Origin: Pyropia yezoensis
Lineage: Eukaryota > Rhodophyta > Bangiophyceae > Bangiales > Bangiaceae
Direction: 5' to 3'
DNA: 64,000 nt
Assembly (NCBI GenBank): GCA_009829735.1
Contig: CM020618.1
Location: forward strand, 15,919,346-15,983,345
Shown here piece after piece: positions 53,491 to 63,366 of this stretch. Under the pieces are notes generated by a model. The model was given only the letters and a program-made list of their open reading frames with translations. It was not told the DNA's origin and searched no databases. A program made the position numbers and the translations under genes. Each line of letters starts with the position of its first letter. Position 1 is the first letter of the stretch.

Positions 53491-55674
53491 ATGTCTACCC
53501 AGGAGACGGGGAACGTTCAAGATGACGGATCGGCGTCGACGCCGACCCCGGAGGTGACTACGGGAACCGGGATCGGGAACCCGATCGATAACATTGAGAC
53601 GCCAATGCTTTCCGGTGCCGGATCGACGTTTGGCACGGCTCGGACGGCAGGAGGCGGGGGCCCGCCTCAACTGTCGCCGACCGACCTCACTCCGCCGCCT
53701 CCTTCACCAGGGGATTCCCTGATGGCATCATTGGCCCGCATCGAGGCCCGGTTTTCCGGGCTCGACGCCCGTCAAGATCGGACGGAGGACGCAATGGCAG
53801 TGTTGATGTCAACACGGCACACGACGGGACCCCGTCGTGTTCCTCCCACACCGGTACGGTTCGAACCGGCCGGACTACTTTCGGAGTCCACCAGGGTCAA
53901 CCCCGGTGTTGCTACTCCTGGACAACCCCCGGACACAGTGGGGTATGGGTCCGACTCGTCGGCAGAGTTGGAACGGAGTCACACGGAGCGATACGCTCGG
54001 AGCACCCGAAGCGGACTCCGCGGACACGACCCGGCGGATACGTACGCCGGGGGAGAGTCGGTTATTGGGGGAGGAGGTACCCTCTCGCAGTACCCCCACG
54101 ACGAAGGAGGCCCGGCAACTCGGGTTCCCGAGGTGCCGACGCCTGAAGTACCATCCTCAGTGGTGGAAGCTATGACCGCGCAGGTAACTGCGAGCCTACT
54201 GAAGCGGATGGAGTCCGATGAGTTCGCTCACCAACTGTCTAAGCGACTGGATATCCAGGACGCTGACACGGAGATCGTCAACGAGGTCTTCCGGTCGGTT
54301 CTTACTCCGGAACGTTATCGTTTGGAGGACCGCTCTACCACCGTATCGGAATCGATGCGTAATACGTCGCATCGGGCGATCCGCTCTATGCAGACCCTTA
54401 TGAAGGGAGTCCCTATGTTCGGGGGGCCGAACGGACGCCCGTTGGCAGTCATCGGCTTCTTGACTAGCTTCAAGGCAGCCGCAGACAAGGCGCTCGTTAA
54501 CGAGGGGCTGGCCCTGGAGATCCTCCCGTTCTTTGTTGATGAACGGGTGCGAGGCATTCTTCGCCAGGCATCCCCGATGCCGGGAATGAGGGTCGCGGCC
54601 ACCCCCATGGATTACCGTGGGATATTGAAGGAGCTGCTGAGCAGCTACCTCAGTGAGGACAAGTGCGAGGACCACTATCGGGCCCTTCGCACTGCCACCG
54701 CCCAGTCCTGGGAGGATGAGGAGATGTTTGGACGCCGGATCCAAGAGCTCGACTACGAGCTGGGGAAGCTCCTCGGAGAAGGGGAGCTACGGGCCATCCT
54801 GTTCGCAGGAGTACCCAACTACGTGCGGATATCCGCACGGGGCGCCAACACGGCACGGACGAACTTCAGTCGACTGATGCATATGTGCAAGTCCCTAGGG
54901 GACGCCTACCGGGTTCTACACCCGGAGTGTGCCTTGGCCCCGAAGCCCAAGGGTGAGGGAGGCAAGCCCAGTCTTACCCCGGTACCGAGGCAAGAGAAGG
55001 TGGAACGTAAGGCCGCACCAGTACTGGTGGCGACCGAACATACCCCTATTGGTGAGGGTGACCCTCTAGTCGACCAACAGGGCCACCTGTTGCTACCGGC
55101 GACGCCGGTGATTGATGAACATGGTACGGTAGCGTACATCGCCCCGGCTGGAACCCAGTTCCAGGTCAACGAAGGAACGGGACGGCGCGTCCCGTATGTG
55201 CGGACTACGGGGTACTCCCCGGTGACGGGTAACCCTCACCAACCCTTGCCAACATGGGCGGTGCGCACGGAGGCACCCCCGTAGATTGCGGGCCGACCCA
55301 ACCGGTTGGGGGAGTCCATGTTCCGGTTGACCCAAGGACCCAAGGCCTACCAGGGAGCAGGCACTCGGGCGCCCGAGGGAGGCAACCGTAGCTACGGGGC
55401 TACCCCGATGCGACCTCAAGGGGGGACCGGCACGTCCGGATGTATGTTGTGTGGGGATCCCCAGCACTGGGTGTCTTCCTGCCCACTCATCCCCGAGGAG
55501 TCTCGGCGGGCAGCGGCGCAACGCAAGGCATCCACCGGGGGGTATCCCCCCCGAGCACCCGGACCCGCACCGGGTAGGCAGCCAGCTCCAGGTGGAGTAC
55601 TGGCCGTCGAGGGGGCACCTCCTCAGCCGGATGTCCCGGCGGACAGCACCCTACCAAGGGCGGGAAACGAGTAA
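53491..55674 (+). CDS. gag: gypsy gag polyprotein with internal UAG before the zinc knuckle
   Basis: ATG 53491 opens MSTQETGNVQDDGSASTPT. A Pro/Thr/Gly-rich N-terminus leads to a helical capsid-like region (about residues 215-480; PMFGGPNGRPLAVIGFLTSFK and YRALRTATAQSWEDEEMFGRR resemble gypsy capsid). Residue 598 is TAG (55282-55284), after which the same frame continues for 130 codons (IAGRPNRLGESMFRLTQGP...) and contains the nucleocapsid zinc knuckle CMLCGDPQHWVSSC, ending at TAA 55672-55674. The downstream part is therefore expressed only by readthrough, by its own start (ATG 55318), or in sister copies where the codon is sense. It overlaps the pol frame by about 97 bases. Confidence 0.85.
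55282..55284 (+). other. in-frame UAG between capsid and nucleocapsid
   Basis: The context is CCC CCG TAG ATT GCG. The frame is open on both sides and protein-like after it. It is either a recent nonsense change or a programmed readthrough stop. Confidence 0.85.
55662..55668 (+). promoter_or_regulatory. GGGAAAC slippery heptamer for -1 gag-pol frameshift
   Basis: In gag phase the bases read G GGA AAC, a classic X XXY YYZ slippery site, two codons before the gag TAA. Slipping back by one base enters the pol frame, which is open from 55578. A G-rich segment and CCGGGG...CCCCGG complementary blocks (about 55688-55735) could form the stimulating structure. Confidence 0.65.
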
Positions 55675-55682
55675 GAGGAAGG

Positions 55683-58600
55683 ATGACCGGGGGGCGCTGG
55701 GGTCACCCAAGCAAGCCACCCCGGAGTACCGCGGGGAAAGCCCCACGGAGAGCGCGGTTGAGCCGACGCCGCACCAACCCCCGGGTACACCTTCCGGCCC
55801 CGACGACACGGCGTCAGGAGATTGATGACCAACCTCCGAGGTTGGGAGGAGAGGACGGGAAGCCCCGTCACGTTGAACCAGACAAGGGCCCTGTTCAGGA
55901 TGCCCGAGCTACACCGGATATCGGTGTAGGACATGTGTTGTTTACCTTGGAGAACTTCAAGGTATCAGCCACACTGGGGGTTGACCCCCAGTCGACACGA
56001 TCGTACTACCCTGTACTGGATACAGGGGCTGGACCCAACCTTATCCGGAAGGATACCCTCCCGGACAAGTGGCTTCCACGAGTCAGAGTGACTCGGGGAC
56101 CCACCATCAAGGACGCGAATGGTCGACTCACTCGTACGACCGCAGCGATGTCGCTGCAGGTTACCATCGGGGATCTCACCACGGAAGTTGACTTCCTGGT
56201 ATGTGAAACGCTATCGGTGCCCTGCATACTGGGGTGCACCTTCATCAACGTTCACGTTGATGCAATCCGGCCAGGCCGGAGGACCGTCGAGCTTCAAGAA
56301 GCCGACGGGACGAAGCGAGGACACACGGCTATCGTCAGGGACCTGACGCTACAAGGAAACCACGTTAACGTGGCTGAGGTGTACGCAAGCGTCGAGCCGA
56401 AGACACTTCGGTTGGCCAAGCGAACTCGCTTTGAGCCGTTGTCAGAGACAGTCCTCCCGGTTAACTGCGACCTCGCAGGCATCTGCAGAGTCCAGTCCAA
56501 CCTACGGACGTACAAGCGCCATGGGTTGACCATGGCCAACGGTCTCATAGACCTCCCAGCAGGAGGGTCGTCCCTCCTAGTGATGGCGAACTACCGCCGT
56601 AAGGCAGTCACCCTCCCGAAGGGAACTATCCTCGGGATTGCCGAACTCTACGAAGGAGATATCCTTACCCCTGATAAGGAAGGTCAAGTGGAACCACTTG
56701 AAGTACTGGCGGTCGCCGAGACCACCGAGCGACAGCAACCCGATGACGGGAAGCCTAACCCATCGGCGGCTCCGGCGGACCTGCCGCCAAAGGACCAAGA
56801 GGCCTTGAAGGCACTGGCCGAGGCTGACCTCGACCACCTTCCCCCTTCGGTAGCCGAAGGGGTACGACGGATGCTAAGAAAGCATGACGTTATGTGGACA
56901 GGCGGGGCCTTGGGGACCATTGGGGCAACCCAACATCGTATAGACCTGGTACCAGGCGCACGACCCGCCCGCTCACAACCGCACCGAGCGGGACCTATGC
57001 AACGAGAGATCGTTGATGGAGAAGTGAAGAGGATGAGTGAAGCTAAGGTGATCCGACCTTCGATGTCGGAATGGGGTGCCCCAGTCGTTATTGTACCGAA
57101 GAAGGATCAAACCCCTCGGTTTTGCATCGATTATCGACGCCTCAACTTGGTTACCAAGAAGGACTCATACCCTTTACCAAGGATGGATGAATGCATCGAC
57201 TCCCTGGGGGAGGCTACGGTGTTTACCACCATCGACTGCAATGCCGGATACTGGCAGATCCCGGTGGCGGACGAGGATATCCCCAAGACGGCATTCGTCT
57301 GTCACAGTGGAGTGTACGAGTTCCTAAGGATGCCCTTCGGATTGTCCAACGCCCCCGCTACATTCCAGCGGGCTATCGACATCATACTGTCTGGGGTGAA
57401 GTGGCGTAACTGCCTAGTGTACCTCGATGACGTCATCGTCTTCTCACGTAACATGGATGACCATGTACAACATGTTGACGAGGTACTCACCCTCTTGAGG
57501 AACGCCGGGGTAACCCTGCGTCTGAAGAAGTGCGCCTTCTTCCAACAGACGGTCGAATATCTGGGCCACCAGATAACCCCTGGTAAACTAGGGGTACTCG
57601 AAGCCAATACCCGGGCACTCCGGGATGCCCGGTTCCCTAACACCCAGACGCAGCTCAAGAGCTTCCTGGGAATGTGCAATGTATACCGACGGTTCGTCAA
57701 GGACTTCGCTCGGATAGCTAAACCGTTAACGGTTCTTACGAGCAGTACCTTACCCAAGGTACTCCAACCCCCTTCGCCTAGCGAAGAGGAGGCATTCGAG
57801 TCGCTGAAGCGAGCCCTACTAGCCCCACCCGTCCTTGCGTTACCGCATAGACGGGGTACCTTCGTCATCGATGTCGATGCGTGTGATACACAAGTGGGAT
57901 GCACCCTGTTACAGGGAGAGACGTTGATCGGTACCGATAACGTTATCCCGGACCTACGTCCGGTAGGGTACTTCAGCCGGACACTCAACCCGGCTGAGCG
58001 GAACTATAGTGCCACCGAGCGTGAATGCCTCGGAGTCATATGGGCAGTGCAACTGCTCCGTCCATACCTGGAGGGCTCCAGGTTCATCGTGAGGTCCGAC
58101 CACGAACCCCTACGATGGCTCCTCAACCTTGGTGACAAGGATTCCGATAGCCATGGGAGGCTAGCCCGATGGAGGCTGAAGATGGCCGAGCACGACTACC
58201 GCACGGTGTATAAGGCTGGGTCAACCCACCACCTCGGAGACGCGTTGTCTCGACTCGACACACCGAGCGGGGATACCCGCCCGGTGGACGAGGACATCCC
58301 GGTAGTACCGGTGTGCATGGTGGGTAATGCTACCCAGGGTATGGCTGACCATACCATGGCACACCTTGCGTGCCCATTGACCCTCGCGGACTTCCGCGAG
58401 GCACAGGCCAACGACGATGACTGTAGACGTCATCGTGCTAACCTCCTGGCCGGTACGGCCGGCATCTTCTCCGAGAACGAAGACGGACTCATATACCGGC
58501 GGGCACCCGCCGATGGACGACATCAAGTCGTGGTTCCCGTGTCCTTACGGCAAGCCGTCATGGAACGAGAACATGAGAACCCTACAGCCGGACACCCGGG

Positions 58601-59849
58601 AGGTTCACGTATGTTCGCAGCAATGCGAAGGTTCTTCTACTGGCCAGCAATGGCCGTCGACGTGGTCGACCACGTACGGGGATGCCACCCCTGTGCACGT
58701 AACCGCATGAGTCTACATAGGCAGGCGTCTGCCATGAAGCTATTCCCACCTGATGGGCCCAACGAGCAAGTCGCTATCGACATACTCGGGCCACTTCCGA
58801 TAACGGAAGAAGGGAACAGGTACATCCTGGTCATGTCTGACCGCTTCACTAAGCTGTCAAGAGCGGCAGCCATCCCGAATGATACGGCATACACGATCAT
58901 GAACGCAGTGGTTGACCACTGGATCAGTGCATACGGAGTCATGAAGCAACTCCTCTCCGATAACGGAGCAAACCTTACGTCGGCATTCTGCACGAAGGTC
59001 CTGGGCATGTTCGGTATCGAACCACGTCGGGCATCCGACTACCACCCGCAGTCCAACGGGCAGGTGGAGCGGTTCAACCGCACCATCGTAAAGATGCTAC
59101 AGTGCTACGTGGCCGAGCACACGAACACTTGGGACAGGCTTCTGTCCGTACTCACCCTGGCATACAATGCCAGGCCACATCGGAGCACAAACATTGCTCC
59201 GCTGGAGTGGGTCATGCCACTAGGCGTCGGTAACCTGACGCTGCCACCCGGCAGGTGCACTCGGTATGATACACCGAAGGGCCGACCCGCCGAACGCATC
59301 CACCTAGCTTGGTTGGCCAAGCTATCGTGGATGATTCCTAAGCTCAAGGGTGCCCTTGACAGAACGCAACTTCGGTATAAGAAGAACTTCGACGCCCGAC
59401 TACGGGTGCGCAACGCAACCCTGGTAACAGGTGACTGGGTCTATATCAGACACCAGAAGTTCCGAGGGAACAAGCTTATGCAACCGGTCAAGGGACCGTA
59501 CCAGATCCTCCACAGAGATGACCACTCTGTTATCTTACACTCCGATACGGAGATCCAACGCATCAGTATGAATGATGTCACACCTGCTCCGAAGCCGGAA
59601 CAGCCTCAGCCGGTACCGGCTGGGTTGCTACATGAAGCTCTTACAACCCACCGGTCGGATGACCCGGTGGGACCGGATGGGATTCCATACCAAGTAGAGA
59701 GCGTGGTCGGACACACCGACCCGGACATACCAGGACCCTGGTACGTCAAGGTTATGTGGGTCGGATACGACTCACCCACCTGGGAACAGGCGGCGAATAT
59801 ACCCCGCCAACTACTCATGCCTTACATGAGGCGACGACGCCTACTGTAA
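55683..59849 (+). CDS. pol: gypsy pol polyprotein: protease, RT, RNase H, integrase, chromodomain
   Basis: The open frame runs from 55578; its first ATG is 55683 (1388 codons from there). In order: aspartic protease (YPVLDTGAGPNLI, about residue 110, with CILGCTFI as flap partner); reverse transcriptase (VIVPKKDQTPRFCIDYRRLN, catalytic VYLDDVIVF at about 579); RNase H (FVIDVDACDTQVGCTLL, ATERECLGVIWA, SDHEPLRW, LGDALSRL); integrase with zinc site (H..H ... CHPCARN) and DDE core (VAIDILGPL, LLSDNGANLTS, NGQVERFNR); and a C-terminal chromodomain-like end (YQVESVVGH ... WYVKVMWVGYDSPTWEQAANI), which in chromoviruses guides integration to marked chromatin. All catalytic residues appear present and there are no internal stops, so the copy looks competent. 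Confidence 0.95.
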   Translation: MTGGRWGHPSKPPRSTAGKAPRRARLSRRRTNPRVHLPAPTTRRQEIDDQPPRLGGEDGKPRHVEPDKGPVQDARATPDIGVGHVLFTLENFKVSATLGVDPQSTRSYYPVLDTGAGPNLIRKDTLPDKWLPRVRVTRGPTIKDANGRLTRTTAAMSLQVTIGDLTTEVDFLVCETLSVPCILGCTFINVHVDAIRPGRRTVELQEADGTKRGHTAIVRDLTLQGNHVNVAEVYASVEPKTLRLAKRTRFEPLSETVLPVNCDLAGICRVQSNLRTYKRHGLTMANGLIDLPAGGSSLLVMANYRRKAVTLPKGTILGIAELYEGDILTPDKEGQVEPLEVLAVAETTERQQPDDGKPNPSAAPADLPPKDQEALKALAEADLDHLPPSVAEGVRRMLRKHDVMWTGGALGTIGATQHRIDLVPGARPARSQPHRAGPMQREIVDGEVKRMSEAKVIRPSMSEWGAPVVIVPKKDQTPRFCIDYRRLNLVTKKDSYPLPRMDECIDSLGEATVFTTIDCNAGYWQIPVADEDIPKTAFVCHSGVYEFLRMPFGLSNAPATFQRAIDIILSGVKWRNCLVYLDDVIVFSRNMDDHVQHVDEVLTLLRNAGVTLRLKKCAFFQQTVEYLGHQITPGKLGVLEANTRALRDARFPNTQTQLKSFLGMCNVYRRFVKDFARIAKPLTVLTSSTLPKVLQPPSPSEEEAFESLKRALLAPPVLALPHRRGTFVIDVDACDTQVGCTLLQGETLIGTDNVIPDLRPVGYFSRTLNPAERNYSATERECLGVIWAVQLLRPYLEGSRFIVRSDHEPLRWLLNLGDKDSDSHGRLARWRLKMAEHDYRTVYKAGSTHHLGDALSRLDTPSGDTRPVDEDIPVVPVCMVGNATQGMADHTMAHLACPLTLADFREAQANDDDCRRHRANLLAGTAGIFSENEDGLIYRRAPADGRHQVVVPVSLRQAVMEREHENPTAGHPGGSRMFAAMRRFFYWPAMAVDVVDHVRGCHPCARNRMSLHRQASAMKLFPPDGPNEQVAIDILGPLPITEEGNRYILVMSDRFTKLSRAAAIPNDTAYTIMNAVVDHWISAYGVMKQLLSDNGANLTSAFCTKVLGMFGIEPRRASDYHPQSNGQVERFNRTIVKMLQCYVAEHTNTWDRLLSVLTLAYNARPHRSTNIAPLEWVMPLGVGNLTLPPGRCTRYDTPKGRPAERIHLAWLAKLSWMIPKLKGALDRTQLRYKKNFDARLRVRNATLVTGDWVYIRHQKFRGNKLMQPVKGPYQILHRDDHSVILHSDTEIQRISMNDVTPAPKPEQPQPVPAGLLHEALTTHRSDDPVGPDGIPYQVESVVGHTDPDIPGPWYVKVMWVGYDSPTWEQAANIPRQLLMPYMRRRRLL

Positions 59850-59927
59850 CAACCCAACCGACACCGACTTCGGCTGTTGGGGGGTGAGGGTTATACCTAC
59901 TAAGTAGGGTGTGACATGGTTACGGCA

Positions 59928-60016
59928 GACTTAGGTTTCTAAGTCAAATCAGACTTAGGTTTCTAAGTCGAACCAAGCTTAGGTAACTAAGTAGAGCTAA
60001 GCTTAGGTAACTAAGT
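59928..60016. repeat. four 24-bp hairpin repeats after pol
   Basis: GACTTAGGTTTCTAAGTC occurs at 59928-59945 and 59952-59969, and the variant GCTTAGGTAACTAAGT at 59977-59992 and 60001-60016, period about 24. Each copy is itself an inverted repeat (CTTAG...CTAAG). The array lies between the convergent pol and antisense frames, where both transcripts would end. Confidence 0.85.
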
Positions 60017-60030
60017 AAAAACCTGAACCT

Positions 60031-60330
60031 TAATAAGTTAACTTAAAGGTAAAGGCTAACTCCGATAATATCGAAGTAACTAGGGAGCTTACACGGGAGG
60101 ATGACCTCCCCAAGCCAAGACACAAAGTGAGGGAGGATAACCTCCCCAAGCATGAACCAACCGGAAGAAGTTGGGCGGGAGGCAAGGCACCACTGAGCCA
60201 GAAGGGGTACTCCCCAGGGCAGCAAACAGAGGCAAGCAATGCCCCCAGCGGGGGATGAGTTTATACTCACTACTACCCGGCTACCATAAGGGTTGCCGGG
60301 GCCCTCTCCCTCACAAACAAATAGCACTCC
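60031..60330. other. hairpin-rich spacer between pol and the antisense frame
   Basis: Short inverted repeats of the form GGGAGGATGACCTCCCC (about 60096) and GGGAGGATAACCTCCCC (about 60130) recur. No coding sequence is seen. Confidence 0.6.
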
Positions 60331-62778
60331 TCAGTGGGTAGACCCACTGCCCGAGGGAGGCCACTCACGCGTAAGCGCGTATACCTCCGTGCTCCACCGG
60401 TCGGCAATGTCACGACGGTCGACCACCCGAGTTACCTCGGTGCATAGCTGGACGAGGGTGCTGCGGCCAGCCTCCACGTCCTCCAGAGCTTTCTGGAGGC
60501 GGTCCAGCACGCCACCGAAGCAACGCGCTGACCCAACCAGCGCAGCACCTGGGGGGATATCCCCCCAGCTAACAGAGAGACCCCCACGCATGGCGCGGGT
60601 AACAAGGGCGTCAACGCCCTCATACCAGAGACGGGGACCCCCGTCATGTAGGACAGGGGCGGGAGGTGACACTGGCGCAGCCAGAGGAGCCATAGGAGCC
60701 GACACGGCTACCACCGGAGCCGGTGGCACCTGATACGAGGCCCGGTAGGACCCTACCGAAGGGGCTCCACCGTAACCACGGCGGTACTCCGCCCGACGAC
60801 GGGACACCTCACGCTCCCCAGCCACAGAGCCCCACTCTCGGGGACGACGGCCAACCGCCGCCGGCATCGGGTTACCGAACCACGGAGCAAGGACCTGAAG
60901 AGGGTCATGGATAACCATGGGAATACCCAGGTCAGGAACGGCCTCGGTGGACGCCCACCCATGGCAACTAGGCTCACCCGGCTGAGTACGCCGGACACGC
61001 AACGAGTGACGAGGCAAGGGGGAAGCCCCAGCCTGCGGGTCCCGGTACGGGGGAAGGGCCAACACCCCAGCCCAGCTCACGGTATCGTGAACAGCCAGCA
61101 GGGCTTCGAACTCCCGGGCCAACCCGGTCTTGGCAGCTATCAGATCCACGCCCAACTGCGCGATGTGCCGACGGACACCCGTCGGAAGATGAAACAGACG
61201 ACCCTGCCGGCGGACGGACAGCAAGAAGGATGAAGCCTGCCCGAGGGTAACCTCAAGGGTGAAGGTACCCTGCAACGGGTGGACCGGCCGGGAGGCCAAC
61301 ACACTCCCGAAGTATCGGAGGCAGGAGCCGGTGTCAAACCGGAAAGCAGGGGCGGGTTCCCACCCCTCCTGCCATAGCGGCGGGCGCACGGGAGTATATA
61401 CCGGAGCACGACCGTTGCCGGTCTGCAACGCACACGTTATATCCGTGCGGAACGCATCCGCCATGACACCATGGTTACGTCGCCAACTCGACGCCGACTT
61501 CAACCCCGCCATGGGCGGGTAGGGAGCCGTCAACGACAGATACGGGGGTACCCCCGGGTAGTAGTCAAAGTCGGGATACCGACCGGTACGGCTCACCGTC
61601 TCCCCAAACGCAACCGGCTCCGCCGCCGCCGCAATCCCCCGAGCACTAGCCGGGTAGTCAATCTCCCGCGGCAACGCGGGGGCAATCAAGTCGCAGACCC
61701 CGAAGTTGGGGTCGAGGTAGACCTCACCCCGTCCCACCCGGGTGCGCCAGAGCTGCGCATGCCGGTCGTCCGGCTGACTCAGGATCCAATGGTGTTCCAC
61801 CCGGACCGCGTTCGGCTGGTTGACCAGCCGCACCAACTCCCGCTCCCAGCACGGGTCCACCTTGACGCGCCGGGAGGATTCTCCACGGGGATGCACCAGG
61901 TGGAAGTCCACCCGCATACGCCCATCGGACTCCATCGACTCTTGCACCGTGAGGCCTCGAACCCGAGCCACCAAGTCGGACACCGACATGGCGGGTTGAC
62001 CCGCCGCCACGGCGACGCCGCCACCCAACGGGGCAACCCGGGCAGGACCAGGAAGAATCGGGGGCGCCGGGGGACGCACCACCGGCAGAGGGGCCGACGT
62101 CGGAGATGGACGAGGCCGAGGAGGAAGAAGAAGGGCGGGCGCCCGCCCGGAGTAACTCCCGGTGTCAACCGCCATGGGAGAAGGAGCGTCTTGACCGCTC
62201 GACGCCCGCGGCACCGCAGGTACGGCACCGGCGCCGGCGCCACCCGTCGGCGTAGCCCCCGCCTCGGAAGTGGAAGGCACTGGGACAGCCTCCGGAGCCG
62301 GAGCCCCGGCCGTGCGGACACCCGCACCGTCTTGACCCACCGCACCGGGTGTCGCACCGCCACCACCACCCGCGTCAACGTCGGGACCACCTCGAGGAGT
62401 CACCGCCCGGACACCCGGACCACCTTGACCAGCCGGAGTCGGCTGCGGGTCGCCACCTCCGCCGCAGGGCGGACCATCTTGAGGTAGCTGCGGTGAGCCG
62501 GCACCGGCACCAGGCCCCATCCGGGCAGCCGGCAGAGAGGGGGTAGAAGCCGCCACGCGCGGTTGACCGCCGGGTTGACCTCCGGCCGACGGCACCGTCG
62601 TGCCGCTGCACACGGACGACAGTCCTCCGGCCGACAGACGGACGGACACCGCAGGCCCGTCGTCGTCAGACGAGCTCACCCCGTAACGCGCGGCGTCGGG
62701 ACCGACAGGCGCGTCGTCCTCCATCTCCTCCCCGATCAGGAGGTCTTCCTCCTCTTCAAGCACCTGGGGATAGGACAT
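60331..62778 (-). CDS. antisense 815-aa open reading frame inside the gypsy element
   Basis: ATG 62778 starts MSYPQVLEEEEDLLIGEEMEDD; the frame is also open upstream to 62874 without ATG. An acidic N-terminus is followed by about 200 residues of Gly/Pro/Ala/Ser-rich linker. From about residue 270 on there is normal protein-like sequence: VSDLVARVRGLTVQESMESDG, MRVDFHLVHPRGESSRRVKVD, VRVEHHWILSQPDDRHAQLW, YLDPNFGVCDLIAP and later LFHLPTGVRRHIAQLGVDL. It ends in a helical segment rich in Arg and Glu. I recognise no domain: it is not an envelope (no signal peptide or membrane span), RT or integrase. It runs opposite to gag-pol and is convergent with it. Additional antisense frames are known in some plant Tat/Ogre and Grande-type gypsy elements; whether this is related is unknown. 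Confidence 0.7.
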   Translation of the reverse strand: MSYPQVLEEEEDLLIGEEMEDDAPVGPDAARYGVSSSDDDGPAVSVRLSAGGLSSVCSGTTVPSAGGQPGGQPRVAASTPSLPAARMGPGAGAGSPQLPQDGPPCGGGGDPQPTPAGQGGPGVRAVTPRGGPDVDAGGGGGATPGAVGQDGAGVRTAGAPAPEAVPVPSTSEAGATPTGGAGAGAVPAVPRASSGQDAPSPMAVDTGSYSGRAPALLLPPRPRPSPTSAPLPVVRPPAPPILPGPARVAPLGGGVAVAAGQPAMSVSDLVARVRGLTVQESMESDGRMRVDFHLVHPRGESSRRVKVDPCWERELVRLVNQPNAVRVEHHWILSQPDDRHAQLWRTRVGRGEVYLDPNFGVCDLIAPALPREIDYPASARGIAAAAEPVAFGETVSRTGRYPDFDYYPGVPPYLSLTAPYPPMAGLKSASSWRRNHGVMADAFRTDITCALQTGNGRAPVYTPVRPPLWQEGWEPAPAFRFDTGSCLRYFGSVLASRPVHPLQGTFTLEVTLGQASSFLLSVRRQGRLFHLPTGVRRHIAQLGVDLIAAKTGLAREFEALLAVHDTVSWAGVLALPPYRDPQAGASPLPRHSLRVRRTQPGEPSCHGWASTEAVPDLGIPMVIHDPLQVLAPWFGNPMPAAVGRRPREWGSVAGEREVSRRRAEYRRGYGGAPSVGSYRASYQVPPAPVVAVSAPMAPLAAPVSPPAPVLHDGGPRLWYEGVDALVTRAMRGGLSVSWGDIPPGAALVGSARCFGGVLDRLQKALEDVEAGRSTLVQLCTEVTRVVDRRDIADRWSTEVYALTREWPPSGSGSTH

Positions 62779-63366
62779 GATAACGGGTGCGGAGTCCCCC
62801 GCGCCCACAAGCCGTCGACGGCTACAACCCGGTACGGCGGGATAACCGGGACGAGCCAGGGAAGCGGCGGACACCCGCGCTTATGACCACAAACGGCCAC
62901 GAGAAGCGCCGCAGGCACGCGGGTCGACCCGCGCCCCACGGGGCTACGACCGCGCTCCACCCAGGCACCTGGGCGGGACGGGGCCACACCCACACACGGG
63001 GTAAGTAAGGGGGGTCACCCCCAACCGCCCCCACGCAACGCGGGCAGCCCCCGCCCCCCACTCAATCGTCCACACGAGAGGGGCCCCCCTACCACCGGGC
63101 ACCTGGTGGCGGATCCGCTTGCACCACCCCTCGGAAAGGGGGGGCGTGAACAGCAACCCGCATCGGGAATTTAACGGTCCGGAAAACGGATCGTGTGTGT
63201 GTACCACGCAAAGGGGGGCACCCCCCTGAGACAACCTCGAAAAGGGGTGTCTGTCGCGACGGGGCGCAAAGCCCCACCCGACGGGTAAACGGTCACGCGA
63301 CCCACTTACATTCGGTACCCCGAATGCAACTCGACCCGAGGACGGGCCGAATCTAAGGGGGGGATA
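62779..63366. other. gypsy region between the antisense frame and the 3' LTR
   Basis: It should hold the promoter and leader of the antisense frame. An inverted pair TTCGGTACCCCGAATG lies near 63310-63326. The polypurine tract AAGGGGGGGA is at 63355-63364, two bases before the LTR. No further coding frame is seen. Confidence 0.55.
63355..63364 (+). other. gypsy polypurine tract
   Basis: AAGGGGGGGA directly upstream of the 3' LTR, the expected plus-strand primer. Confidence 0.75.

Noticed and set aside
60331-62778. The antisense frame as a retroviral envelope gene
   Set aside because: It is on the opposite strand, with no signal peptide, no transmembrane helix and no Cys pattern of an envelope protein.
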